Shown in pieces: positions 15,501-24,069 of a stretch of DNA of 64,000 nucleotides. The translations under genes were made by a program, and so were the position numbers. Location of the stretch: contig NZ_JARZAJ010000022.1 in assembly GCF_029892105.1 (NCBI RefSeq), forward strand, positions 84,952 to 148,951. The letters are read 5' to 3'. The stretch is from Kitasatospora sp. GP82. GTDB lineage: Bacteria; Actinomycetota; Actinomycetes; Streptomycetales; Streptomycetaceae. The notes below the pieces were generated by a model. The model was not told where the DNA came from. It did not search any database and worked only from the letters and a program-made list of their open reading frames with translations. Position 1 is the stretch's first letter. The number at the start of each line of letters is the position of its first letter.

Positions 15501-17612
15501 GTGAGCGCTGAAAAAACCGTGCCGTCCGGCTTGTTGGCCGGAGACGACGGTTCCAATTACACCGCTCGGCATCTGCTCGTCCTGGAGGGCCTGGAGGCCG
15601 TCCGCAAGCGTCCGGGTATGTACATCGGGTCAACCGACAGTCGCGGTCTGATGCACTGCCTCTGGGAGATCATCGACAACTCGGTGGACGAGGCGCTCGG
15701 TGGCTTCTGCGACCGGATCGAGGTGCTGCTGCACGAGGACGGCTCGGTCGAGGTCCACGACAACGGCCGTGGCATCCCGGTGGACGTCGAGCCGAAGACC
15801 GGGCTGTCCGGCGTCGAGGTCGTGATGACCAAGCTGCACGCGGGCGGCAAGTTCGGCGGTGGCTCGTACGCCGCCTCCGGCGGTCTGCACGGTGTCGGCG
15901 CCTCGGTGGTCAACGCGCTCTCCGCGCGCCTGGACGTCGAGGTGGACCGCAGCGGTCACACCCATGCGATCAGCTTCCGGCGCGGCACCCCCGGCATCTT
16001 CACCGAACTCAGCCCGGACGCACCGTTCGAGGCGGCGAGCGGCCTCACCAGGAAGGGCAAGGCTCCCAGGGGTCGCACCGGCACCAGGATCCGCTACTGG
16101 GCCGACCGGCAGATCTTCCTCAAGGACGCCAAGCTCTCGCTGGAGAGCCTGCACAACCGGGCCCGCCAGACCGCCTTCCTCGTCCCCGGCCTCACCATCG
16201 TCGTCCGTGACGAACGGCTGACGGAGAGCGAGAAGGTCGAGGAGGCCACCTTCCGCTTCGACGGCGGCATCGGCGAGTTCACCGAGTTCCTGGCCCCCGA
16301 CAAGCCGGTCTGCGACGTGCTGCGTCTGCGCGGTGAGGGCAGCTTCAAGGAGACCGTCCCCGTCCTGGACGAGCTCGGGCACATGACCCCCACCGAGGTC
16401 ACCCGCCACCTCGGGGTGGACATCGCGCTGCGCTGGGGCGCCGGTTACGACTACACGCTCCGTTCCTTCGTGAACATCATCGCCACCCCCAAGGGCGGAA
16501 CCCACGTCACCGGGTTCGAGCGCTCGCTGGCCAAGACGGTCAACGAGGTGCTGCGCGCCGCCAAGTTGCTGCGCGTCGCCGAGGACGACATCACCAAGGA
16601 CGACGCCACCGAGGGCCTCACCGCCGTGGTCACCGTCCGGCTCGCCGAGCCGCAGTTCGAGGGCCAGACCAAGGAGGTGCTCGGCACCTCCGCGGCCAAC
16701 CGGATCGTCGCCGCCGTGCTGGCCAAGGAACTCAAGGCCTTCCTCGCTTCCACCAAGAAGGACGAGAAGGTCCAGGCCCGCGCCGTCCTGGAGAAGGTCG
16801 TCGCCGCCGCCCGCACCCGCGTTGCCGCCCGCCAGCACAAGGAGGCGCAGCGCCGGAAGACCGCGCTGGAGACCTCCTCGCTGCCGGCCAAGCTGGCCGA
16901 CTGCCGCAGCGACGACGTGGACCGCAGTGAACTCTTCATCGTCGAGGGAGACTCGGCGCTCGGCACCGCCAAGCTGGCCCGCAACTCGGAGTTCCAGGCC
17001 CTGCTGCCGATCCGTGGCAAGATCCTGAACGTGCAGAAGGCATCCGTGAGCGACATGCTCAAGAACGCCGAATGCGCCTCGATCATCCAGGTGATAGGGG
17101 CGGGCTCCGGCCGCTCCTTCGAGATCGACCAGGCCCGCTACGGCAAGGTCATCTTCATGGCCGACGCCGATGTCGACGGATCGCACATCCGCTGCCTGCT
17201 GCTGACGCTCTTTCAGCGCTACATGCGGCCGATGGTCGAGCAGGGCCGGGTCTTCGCCGCCGTCCCGCCGCTGCACCGGACCGAGCTCACCAACCCCAAG
17301 CGCGGCCAGGAGAAGTACCACTACACCTACTCCGACGCCGAACTGCGCAGCACCCTGCTGGAGTTCCAGCGCAAGGGGATGCGCTGGAAGGAGCCGGTGC
17401 AGCGCTACAAGGGCCTCGGCGAGATGGACGCCGACCAGCTGGCCGAGACCACGATGGACCCGCGCCACCGTACGCTGCGCCGGATCAACCTCGGTGACCT
17501 GGAGCAGGCCGAGAAGGTCTTCGACCTGCTGATGGGCAACGAGGTCGCGCCCCGCCGGGAGTTCATCGTCGACTCTGCGGCCACCCTGGACCGCTCGCGT
17601 ATCGACGTCTGA
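15501..17612 (+). CDS. parE: DNA topoisomerase IV subunit B (ParE)
   Basis: A 703-residue type IIA topoisomerase ATPase subunit; with ParC it decatenates replicated chromosomes. GHKL motifs are present: EIIDNSVDEA (about 52-61), DNGRGIP and a glycine-rich lid GGKFGGGSY..GLHGVGASVVNALS. The Toprim domain shows VEGDSALGTAK, PIRGKILNV and DADVDGSHIR. GTG 15501 follows GAGGAG at 15489-15494. It is called parE rather than gyrB because it lies in the hrdB-parE-parC neighbourhood, is parted from any recF/dnaN context, and a matching subunit A gene is 13 kb away. Confidence 0.93.
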   Translation: MSAEKTVPSGLLAGDDGSNYTARHLLVLEGLEAVRKRPGMYIGSTDSRGLMHCLWEIIDNSVDEALGGFCDRIEVLLHEDGSVEVHDNGRGIPVDVEPKTGLSGVEVVMTKLHAGGKFGGGSYAASGGLHGVGASVVNALSARLDVEVDRSGHTHAISFRRGTPGIFTELSPDAPFEAASGLTRKGKAPRGRTGTRIRYWADRQIFLKDAKLSLESLHNRARQTAFLVPGLTIVVRDERLTESEKVEEATFRFDGGIGEFTEFLAPDKPVCDVLRLRGEGSFKETVPVLDELGHMTPTEVTRHLGVDIALRWGAGYDYTLRSFVNIIATPKGGTHVTGFERSLAKTVNEVLRAAKLLRVAEDDITKDDATEGLTAVVTVRLAEPQFEGQTKEVLGTSAANRIVAAVLAKELKAFLASTKKDEKVQARAVLEKVVAAARTRVAARQHKEAQRRKTALETSSLPAKLADCRSDDVDRSELFIVEGDSALGTAKLARNSEFQALLPIRGKILNVQKASVSDMLKNAECASIIQVIGAGSGRSFEIDQARYGKVIFMADADVDGSHIRCLLLTLFQRYMRPMVEQGRVFAAVPPLHRTELTNPKRGQEKYHYTYSDAELRSTLLEFQRKGMRWKEPVQRYKGLGEMDADQLAETTMDPRHRTLRRINLGDLEQAEKVFDLLMGNEVAPRREFIVDSAATLDRSRIDV

Positions 17613-17633
17613 CGGCCCGGGTCCCGAAGAGAG

Positions 17634-17677
17634 CGCCGAAGGGGCCCTCCACCTACGGGTGGAGGGCCCCTTCGGCG
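17634..17677 (+). terminator. Terminator of parE
   Basis: A perfect 20-base stem with loop TACG begins 22 bases after the parE stop. One of the strongest hairpins in the window. Confidence 0.88.
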
Positions 17678-17769
17678 TTCGGATCAACCCTGGCTCCGAG
17701 GACTCGGCCGCTCGCGCTCCGTAGCGTCGGTGGTGTCAAGGAAACCCCTCCTCCCAGTCGGAGAGTCCG

Positions 17770-18249
17770 ATGCCTGCCCTCGCCAACGCTCTTATCGCCC
17801 TCGCGGTGATCGCTCTGGTCGTCAGTCGCCAACTGCGGGCCCAGAGGCTCGACACCGAGCGCCGGTTCTGGCTGCTCCCGGCGATTCTGGCGGTCATCGC
17901 CCTGCGCGACCCCAAGCTCATCGACAGCACGCACCAGACCGAGTCCGTCGCTCTGCTCGTCGCCTCGGTGATCGTGGTGCTCGCCATGGGCTCGGTCTGG
18001 GGCTGGACCGTCCGGATCTGGCGGGACGGCGACGGCGCCCTCTGGGCCCAGGGCACCAAGGCCACCATCGCCGCCTGGGGCGCCATGATCGCCCTGCGGA
18101 TCGGCCTCTACGGTCTCGGCTCGGCGCTCCATGTGCACCAGAGCACCAACGCCCTGCTGCTCACCCTCGGCGCGCTGCTGCTCGTCCGTGGCGTCGTGGT
18201 GAACTGGCGGGCCCGTAGCCTGGAACAGCCCCACGGTGTCAGCGTCTGA
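17770..18249 (+). CDS. DUF1453 family membrane protein
   Basis: A 159-residue protein with four or five membrane helices (about 4-19, 33-46, 57-77, 98-118 and 127-145). Length, pattern and the 'RRFWLLPAILAVIALRDP' segment match the DUF1453 family common in actinobacteria; function unknown. No signal peptide is seen apart from helix one. It is upstream of a two-component pair in the same direction, with 53 bases between, so it could be part of that operon. Confidence 0.7.
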   Translation: MPALANALIALAVIALVVSRQLRAQRLDTERRFWLLPAILAVIALRDPKLIDSTHQTESVALLVASVIVVLAMGSVWGWTVRIWRDGDGALWAQGTKATIAAWGAMIALRIGLYGLGSALHVHQSTNALLLTLGALLLVRGVVVNWRARSLEQPHGVSV

Positions 18250-18302
18250 GCCGGTCGACCGGCCGGTTCGATCCGTCAGTGTGATTCGTGAGAGGACCGT
18301 AC

Positions 18303-19460
18303 GTGCCGCAGGACTCCTGGACCGGCTGGCCGTCCCGTGAAGGGCTGCGCCGGGAGCACCAGAGCGTGCCGCGTACGGTGCTCGCGGTCGTCTCCCGGCT
18401 GATCATGCTCGCCTTCGTGGTCTGGGGGACGTACGCGCGCGGTCACTTCGCCGGGTGGGCCCTGGTGGCGGTGGGTGCGGGCATTCTGGCCGCTGCCGCC
18501 CTGACCACGGCCTTCTTCCGGGCCACGCTGGCCCACCGGCTCGGGCCCTCGCTGGGTGCGGCCGCGGGGCTGCTGGTCATTGCGCAACTGGCCGACCAGG
18601 GCCATGCCCACCTGTTGGCCGACGTGCTCTGGTGCGGCCTGGCGGTGGTGGCGCTGGTGCGCCTGCCGTTCGGCTTCGCCCTGCTGACCGCCGCGCTGGC
18701 CTTCGGCTCGTACACCGTGGTGAGCTGGGACAGCTGGCTGGGTATCGCCTCGACCGTGGGCGGCCTCGGCCTACTCGGATATCTGTTGCGGCTGGACGCC
18801 GAGGCCCGGGCCACCGCGCAGCGGCTGCTGGCCCAGGAACGGGCCGCCCATGCGGCCCAGGCCGAGTCGGCGGCGCTGGCCGAGCGGGCCAGGATCGCCC
18901 GGGAGATCCATGATGTGCTCGCTCACAGCCTCTCCGCGCAGCTGGTCCATCTGGAGGCGGCCCGGCTGATGCTGGACGGCGGGGCCGAGCGCGAGCAGGT
19001 GAGGGAACGGGTGGTGGCGGCCCGGCGGATGGCGCAGGACGGGCTGGCCGAGACCCGGCAGGCGCTCTCCGCGCTGCGCGGCGAGTTCACGCCGGTGGGG
19101 GAGTACCTGGTCGAGCTGACCGGGCAGGAGGGCGCGACGCTCACCGTGCAGGGCACGGTCAGGCCGCTGCCGGCCGAGGCCGCGCTGGCGGTGCGCCGCA
19201 CCACGCAGGAGGCGCTCACCAACGTTCGCAAGCACGCGTTCGGCAGCCGCGCCACCGTCCGGCTCGCCTACCTGGAGGGCAGCGTGGAGCTGGAGGTGCG
19301 CAACACCCGTCCGCCGCGTGCGGCCCCGCAGGAACTGGCCGTCAGCGGAAGTGGGTACGGTCTGCTGGGGATGCGCGAACGCGCGGAGCTGCTCGGCGGT
19401 GAGCTGCTGGCGGGCCCGGAGGACGGAGGGTGGCGCGTGCTGCTGCGGGTGCCGGCATGA
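18303..19460 (+). CDS. Sensor histidine kinase, NarL-partner type (HisKA_3)
   Basis: A 385-residue membrane kinase. Five or six hydrophobic helices fill residues about 25-160. The dimerisation/phosphoacceptor motif ERARIAREIHDVLAHSLSAQ carries the phosphorylated His, and the ATPase domain has TQEALTNVRKHA and the lid GSGYGLLGMRERAELLGG. It lacks an extracellular sensor domain, so it may sense membrane state. GTG 18303 has AGAGGA 7 bases upstream; GTG 18288 is less likely. The response regulator follows 64 bases later. Signal unknown. Confidence 0.88.
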   Translation: MPQDSWTGWPSREGLRREHQSVPRTVLAVVSRLIMLAFVVWGTYARGHFAGWALVAVGAGILAAAALTTAFFRATLAHRLGPSLGAAAGLLVIAQLADQGHAHLLADVLWCGLAVVALVRLPFGFALLTAALAFGSYTVVSWDSWLGIASTVGGLGLLGYLLRLDAEARATAQRLLAQERAAHAAQAESAALAERARIAREIHDVLAHSLSAQLVHLEAARLMLDGGAEREQVRERVVAARRMAQDGLAETRQALSALRGEFTPVGEYLVELTGQEGATLTVQGTVRPLPAEAALAVRRTTQEALTNVRKHAFGSRATVRLAYLEGSVELEVRNTRPPRAAPQELAVSGSGYGLLGMRERAELLGGELLAGPEDGGWRVLLRVPA

Positions 19461-19524
19461 GCGGGCGAATCGATATCAGGTGCGCGTTGAGCGAAGCGAA
19501 TACCGAGCGGAGCGAGGCGGACGC

Positions 19525-20229
19525 ATGAGCGAGCGGCTGACGAGAGTGGTGGTCGCCGATGACCAGACGGTGGTGCGCGAGGGGATCGTGATGCTGCTGG
19601 GCTTGCTGCCCGGAATCGAGGTGGTCGGGGCGGCGGCCGACGGTGAGGAGGCCGTCCGGCTGGTCGGCGAGCGGAGTCCGGACGTGGTCCTGATGGATCT
19701 TCGGATGCCCCGCTGCGACGGGGTCGAGGCCACCCGCCGGATCCGGGCGGAGTACCCGCACACCGAGGTGGTGGTGCTCACCACCTATGCCGACGACGCC
19801 TCGCTCTTCCCCGCCCTGCAGGCCGGTGCGCGCGGCTACCTCACCAAGGACGCGGGCGGCGAGGAGATCGCCCGGGCCATCGCGGATGTCCGCTCCGGTG
19901 CGGCCGGACTCTCGCCCCAGGTGCAACGGCGGTTGCTGGAGAGGCTTTCGGGGCCCTTGGCACCGGAGGCCGCGGCTCCCGCGCCGTCGTCGGGCAGACC
20001 TGCGCCGGCGCCGCGGGCCGAGCTGCCCGACGGGCTCACCGCGCGGGAGGCCGAGGTGCTGGCGCTGATCGCCGACGGGCTGTCCAACGCCGAGATCGCG
20101 CAGGAACTCTTCGTCAGCCAGGCGACGGTCAAGACGCACATCAACAACCTCTTCGCCAAGACCGCCGTGCGTGACCGGGCCCAGGCGGTGGCGTACGCGT
20201 TCTCCCATGGGATTAGACGCGATTCGTAA
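19525..20229 (+). CDS. NarL/LuxR-type response regulator
   Basis: A 234-residue regulator paired with the preceding kinase. The receiver domain (about 5-120) has acidic ADD, the phosphoacceptor Asp in VVLMDLRMP (about 54) and Lys in YLTKD. A linker of about 30 Ala/Pro-rich residues leads to a LuxR helix-turn-helix ('LTAREAEVLALIADGLSNAEIAQELFVSQATVKTHINNLF', about 172-212). ATG 19525 matches the family start SERLTRVVVADDQ. Target genes unknown; the downstream transporter pair is one possibility. Confidence 0.9.
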   Translation: MSERLTRVVVADDQTVVREGIVMLLGLLPGIEVVGAAADGEEAVRLVGERSPDVVLMDLRMPRCDGVEATRRIRAEYPHTEVVVLTTYADDASLFPALQAGARGYLTKDAGGEEIARAIADVRSGAAGLSPQVQRRLLERLSGPLAPEAAAPAPSSGRPAPAPRAELPDGLTAREAEVLALIADGLSNAEIAQELFVSQATVKTHINNLFAKTAVRDRAQAVAYAFSHGIRRDS

Positions 20230-20407
20230 GCTGACGTTTCGCTCACCTTTTCGGGTGAACGTATCTGCATCTGGCCGTAAAAGGGTGTAGTGGGCAGCAT
20301 CATGGTGCGGTGTCAGCGAGTGATCGGATGATCGCTGTCCGTAGCTCGCATCAGCCCACATCGACGCCTCAGCCGCAACCCGTGGCGTCGCCGGTTCAGG
20401 AGCAGCA

Positions 20408-20908
20408 GTGGCACAGCAGGAGAGGTTCGACTGGTGGGCAGCGCAGCCCGCCGGGCGCAAGGCGGTCCGCCGGTCACCGGTAAGACGTCTGACGCTCAGG
20501 CGTCCGGCGGCGGTGGCATCGGTGGAGTCCGCGGTGGAGTCGTCGCCGAGCGAATCGGCGCCGGTCGCGTCCGTATCGACCATGTCCGCGGCGGACACCG
20601 CCGAGGTGTACCGATCCGTGCAGGGCAGCGCGGCCTTCCAGGACATCCGGCGCGGCTACCGGGGCTTCGTCTTCCCGGCCACCGCCGCCTTCCTCGCCTG
20701 GTACCTGCTCTACCTCACCGCGCAGGCCGCCGCCCCCGGCCTGATGCGGGCTCAGGTCGTGGGGCCGCTCAACGTCGCCTGGCTGCTGGGTCTGCTGCAG
20801 TTCGCCTCGACCTTCGTGCTCACCTGGCTGTACGCGAGGAACGCCCGCGGCAAGCGTGACCGCGCCGCCCTGTCGCTCCGCTGGGACACCCAGGACCAGC
20901 TGCGATGA
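20408..20908 (+). CDS. DUF485 membrane protein, symporter partner
   Basis: A 166-residue protein. The first 60 residues are basic and low complexity; about 65-155 match DUF485, with two membrane helices (FPATAAFLAWYLLYLTAQAAA and VAWLLGLLQFASTFVLTWLYA). DUF485 proteins are typically encoded with acetate/solute:sodium symporters, as here, where the stop overlaps the next ATG by 4 bases (ATGA). GTG 20408 follows AGGAG; an inner ATG at 20581 would give only the DUF485 part. Confidence 0.82.
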   Translation: MAQQERFDWWAAQPAGRKAVRRSPVRRLTLRRPAAVASVESAVESSPSESAPVASVSTMSAADTAEVYRSVQGSAAFQDIRRGYRGFVFPATAAFLAWYLLYLTAQAAAPGLMRAQVVGPLNVAWLLGLLQFASTFVLTWLYARNARGKRDRAALSLRWDTQDQLR

Positions 20909-22635
20909 CGCCGACCCCGAGCCCCCGTGACGCGACCGCGCAGCCCGTCGCCCCCCATCTCGCCCCGCACTCGGCTCCGCTCACCACCGCCCCCGCGCAC
21001 CCGGGGCCCGCACACGCCGCTGGCGGGGTGCTGACGTCCGGTCAGCACCACGACCTGGCCATCGTCCTGTTCGCGGTCGTCGTCCTGGTCACCCTCGGCA
21101 TCACGCTCTGGGCCGGCCGACGCGGCCAGGCCGCCGAGGACTTCTACGCGGGCGGGCGCGACTTCAGTCCGTTGCAGAACGGTTTCGCTCTCTCCGGGGA
21201 CTACCTCTCCGCCGCCTCCTTCCTCGGCGTCACCGGGCTGATCGCGCTCTACGGCTACGACGGTGTGCTCTACAGCATCGGCTTCCTGGTCGCGTGGCTG
21301 GTGGTGCTGATGCTGGTCGCCGAACTCGTCCGCAATGCCGGCCGGTACACCCTTGCCGATGTGCTGGCCCTGCGGATGCGTCAGCGTCCGGTCCGGGCCG
21401 CCGCAGGTACGGCCGGTGTGGTGGTCACTCTGCTCTACCTGATCGCGCAGATGGTCGGCGCGGGCGGCCTGGTCGCCCTGCTGATCGGCACCGACAGCGG
21501 GCTCACCAAGACGCTCACCATCATCGGGGTCGGCGCACTGATGATCGTCTATGTGACGGTCGGCGGGATGAGGGCCACCACCTGGATCCAGATCGTCAAG
21601 GCCGTGCTGCTGCTGGCCGGTGCGCTGCTGCTCACCGTGCTGGTGCTGGCCCGCTTCCACGGTGATCTCTTCGCGCTGATGCGGGCCGCCTCCCGGGGCA
21701 GTGGTGTCGGCCGGGCGTACCTGGAGCCGGGGCTCAAGTACGGTGCCACGGCGACCAGTCGGCTGGACTTCTTCAGCCTCGGGCTCGCCCTGGTGCTCGG
21801 TACGGCGGGTCTGCCGCACATCCTGTCCCGCTTCTACACGGTGCCGACGGCCCGGGCCGCCCGCCGCTCCACCATGTGGGCGATCGGTCTGATCGGCGGC
21901 TTCTACCTGATGGCGATCGTGCTCGGCCTCGGCGCCACCGCCGTGATCGGAGCGAAGACCGTGCGGGCCGCCAATCCGGCCGGGAACACCGCCGTTCCGC
22001 TGCTCGCCCTGGACTTGGGCGGCGGGCCGGGAAGCACCGCGGGAGTGGTGCTGTTCGCGCTGATCTCGGCGGTCGCCTTTGCCACCATCCTGGCCGTGGT
22101 TGCCGGGCTCACCCTGGCCTCCTCCGCCGCCTTCGCCCATGACCTCTACGCGAGGGCCTGGCGGCGTCCGGGCGGGCGGGAGGTGACGGAGCGCCAGGAG
22201 GTGGTGGCGGCCCGGCTTGCCGCCGTGGTGATCGGGGCGGCGGCCATCGTGCTGAGCCTGTTCGCCCAGCAGCTGAACGTGGCCTTCCTGGTCGGTCTCG
22301 CCTTCGCGGCGGCCGCCTCCGCCAATCTGCCGACCTTGCTCTACAGCCTGTTCTGGAGCCGCTTCACCACCCGCGGTGTGGTCTGGTCGGTGTACGGCGG
22401 GCTGGTCCCTGCGGTGCTGCTGGTGGTCTTCTCCCCGGTGGTGTCCGGTTCGCCCGCAGCGCTCTTCCCCGGGGTGGACTTCCACTGGTTCCCACTGGAG
22501 AACCCGGGGCTGGTCTCCATCCCGATGGGCTTCCTGGCGGGCTGGGTCGGCACCCTGACCTCCCCGGAGGTTGCCGATGCCGACCGGTACGCCGAGTTGG
22601 AGGTCCGCTCGCTGACCGGCACCGGCGCGGCCTAG
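20905..22635 (+). CDS. Sodium:solute symporter, ActP-like
   Basis: A 576-residue integral membrane protein of the SSS family with about 13 helices. A His/Pro/Ala-rich lead of about 45 residues precedes helix 1. Family patterns include AEDFYAGGRDFSPLQNGFALSGDYLSAASFLG (about 79-110) and 'GTAGLPHILSRFYTVPTARAARRS' (about 297-320). The DUF485 partner upstream points to a short-chain organic acid such as acetate, but the substrate cannot be fixed from sequence. Translational coupling by ATGA overlap. Confidence 0.87.
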   Translation: MTPTPSPRDATAQPVAPHLAPHSAPLTTAPAHPGPAHAAGGVLTSGQHHDLAIVLFAVVVLVTLGITLWAGRRGQAAEDFYAGGRDFSPLQNGFALSGDYLSAASFLGVTGLIALYGYDGVLYSIGFLVAWLVVLMLVAELVRNAGRYTLADVLALRMRQRPVRAAAGTAGVVVTLLYLIAQMVGAGGLVALLIGTDSGLTKTLTIIGVGALMIVYVTVGGMRATTWIQIVKAVLLLAGALLLTVLVLARFHGDLFALMRAASRGSGVGRAYLEPGLKYGATATSRLDFFSLGLALVLGTAGLPHILSRFYTVPTARAARRSTMWAIGLIGGFYLMAIVLGLGATAVIGAKTVRAANPAGNTAVPLLALDLGGGPGSTAGVVLFALISAVAFATILAVVAGLTLASSAAFAHDLYARAWRRPGGREVTERQEVVAARLAAVVIGAAAIVLSLFAQQLNVAFLVGLAFAAAASANLPTLLYSLFWSRFTTRGVVWSVYGGLVPAVLLVVFSPVVSGSPAALFPGVDFHWFPLENPGLVSIPMGFLAGWVGTLTSPEVADADRYAELEVRSLTGTGAA

Positions 22636-22658
22636 CATCCAGAGGGCAGTGAACCTCC

Positions 22659-22764
22659 CAGGGGCACGGGGCCCTGCTTGATCGACGCGAGCGCGAGCAA
22701 CCCTGCACTTCCGTAAGCAGGATGGGCGCGCACGCAGCTGATCAGGCAGTACCCCGTGCCCCTG
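22659..22764. repeat. Long inverted-repeat intergenic element
   Basis: Perfect 13-base ends (CAGGGGCACGGGG at 22659-22671 and CCCCGTGCCCCTG at 22752-22764) enclose 80 bases that include GAGCAACCCTGC (22695-22706), also found exactly at 48514-48525. It resembles the mobile-looking palindromic intergenic repeats common in streptomycetes and may end transcription of the symporter. Confidence 0.6.
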
Positions 22765-22815
22765 AGGCGGTGCACGGTTGCCGTCGGCGGAATGCCGAGC
22801 CGCGTCAGTGCGTGG

Positions 22816-23238
22816 TCAGTTCGTACAGATGGTGGTCAGCTCTTCGGCGTCCATGGCCGGGCCGCCGGTCGCACAGACCAGCGTGCGGTAGTCGGTCACC
22901 ACCTGCGGGGTGGACAGCTGGATCGAGCCGTTGCGGATCATGGTGGAGGAGGCCACGGTCTGCCAGGGACTTCCCCAGGCTCGCTGGATCTTCACCTCCA
23001 CCCGCAGCATGGTCAGTTGGTCCCCGGCGGCGTCGATCCTGGCTGTGCCGACCATGCCGTTGCCAGTGCTGTTCGCCTGCTGCCAGGCGCACGGCTGGTT
23101 GAGTGCGACCGCGCAGAACGGCTTGACGACCTTGGGGGTGGAGTCCGTGGAGTCCGTCGGGGCTGCCAGGGCGGGGCCCGCCGCAGCTGCCAGGACTGCC
23201 GCAGTGGCTACCACCAGACCTGCGATACGCGAGATCAT
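22816..23238 (-). CDS. Small secreted protein of unknown function
   Basis: A 140-residue precursor. ISRIAGLVVATAAVLAAAAGPALA is a typical signal peptide, with cleavage likely before APTDS near residue 25. The mature part of about 115 residues has four Cys (FCAVALNQPCAW and LVCATGG..TTICTN), compatible with two disulfides, and beta-rich segments such as MLRVEVKIQRAWGSPWQTVASS. I do not recognise a named family. ATG 23238 has AAGGAGAA 8 bases upstream. It is monocistronic and divergent from nothing close. Expected to be extracellular. Confidence 0.75.
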   Translation of the reverse strand: MISRIAGLVVATAAVLAAAAGPALAAPTDSTDSTPKVVKPFCAVALNQPCAWQQANSTGNGMVGTARIDAAGDQLTMLRVEVKIQRAWGSPWQTVASSTMIRNGSIQLSTPQVVTDYRTLVCATGGPAMDAEELTTICTN

Positions 23239-23379
23239 GGCACTGTTCTCCTTTGAATCAGAGCCGGATGTGCTTGCTCTGCCGACTATTTCATCCATGT
23301 AACGCAGCAGTCACTATGGGTTACGTCACGTTTGGTGACTGCTCGGAGTGAGAAGAGTTACCAGTTTCGAGGATTTATG

Positions 23380-24069
23380 TCATGCTCGCGTCGGTGGCAG
23401 ATAGCGGTGCTCGGGCCGACCGGTGTCGCCGTAGCGCAGGCTCAGACGCAGGCGGCTGTCGCGCTCCAGCTGCTTGAGATAGCGCTGGGCGGTGGAGCGG
23501 CTGAGGCCGGATCGGTCGGCGACCTCCTGGGCGGAGAGCGGACGTCCGGCCTGTCTCAGCACGGCGAGCACCAGGTCGGTGGTCGGCGCCGAGTGACCCT
23601 TGGGCAGGGTGGCGGTGGGGGGAGCGGCGCTGCGCATGGTGGCGAACATCCGGTCCACCTCGTCCTGGCAGGTCTCGCGCGCGGCCGGGCCGGCCAGGGC
23701 GTGCCGCAGCTCGGCGTAGGCGACCAGCTTTTCGCGCAGCCCGCCGAAGGTGAACGGCTTGACCAGGTACTGGAGCGCGCCGTGCTGCATCGCGGCGTGC
23801 ACGGTGGAGACGTCCCTGGCGGCGGTCACCATCATCACGTCGCAGCCGATCCCGCCGGCGCGCATCCGGCGGACCAGGGCCAGGCCGTCCTCGCCCGGCA
23901 GATGGTGGTCCAGCAGCACCAGGTCGACCGGGCGGCGCTCCAGCGCGGCCAGCGCCTCGGCGGCGCTGTGCGCCCGGCCGGTCACCCGGAATCCGGGAAA
24001 CTTCGCCACATAGGCGGCGTGGACCTCGGCGACCCGGAAGTCGTCGTCCACCACGAGTACGTCGATCAC
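23380..24069 (-). CDS. CitB/DcuR-type response regulator
   Basis: A 229-residue regulator. The receiver domain (about 1-120) has VVDDDF, the phosphoacceptor Asp in VDLVLLDHHLPGEDG (about 54) and Lys in YLVKPFTF. The C-terminus carries a helix-turn-helix (AQEVADRSGLSRSTAQRYLKQLERDSRL, about 178-205) of the CitB class, whose members answer C4-dicarboxylate or citrate kinases. GTG 24069 overlaps the kinase stop by 4 bases (GTGA) when the kinase is read in its expected frame. The regulator itself looks intact although its kinase is damaged. Confidence 0.88.
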   Translation of the reverse strand: MIDVLVVDDDFRVAEVHAAYVAKFPGFRVTGRAHSAAEALAALERRPVDLVLLDHHLPGEDGLALVRRMRAGGIGCDVMMVTAARDVSTVHAAMQHGALQYLVKPFTFGGLREKLVAYAELRHALAGPAARETCQDEVDRMFATMRSAAPPTATLPKGHSAPTTDLVLAVLRQAGRPLSAQEVADRSGLSRSTAQRYLKQLERDSRLRLSLRYGDTGRPEHRYLPPTRA

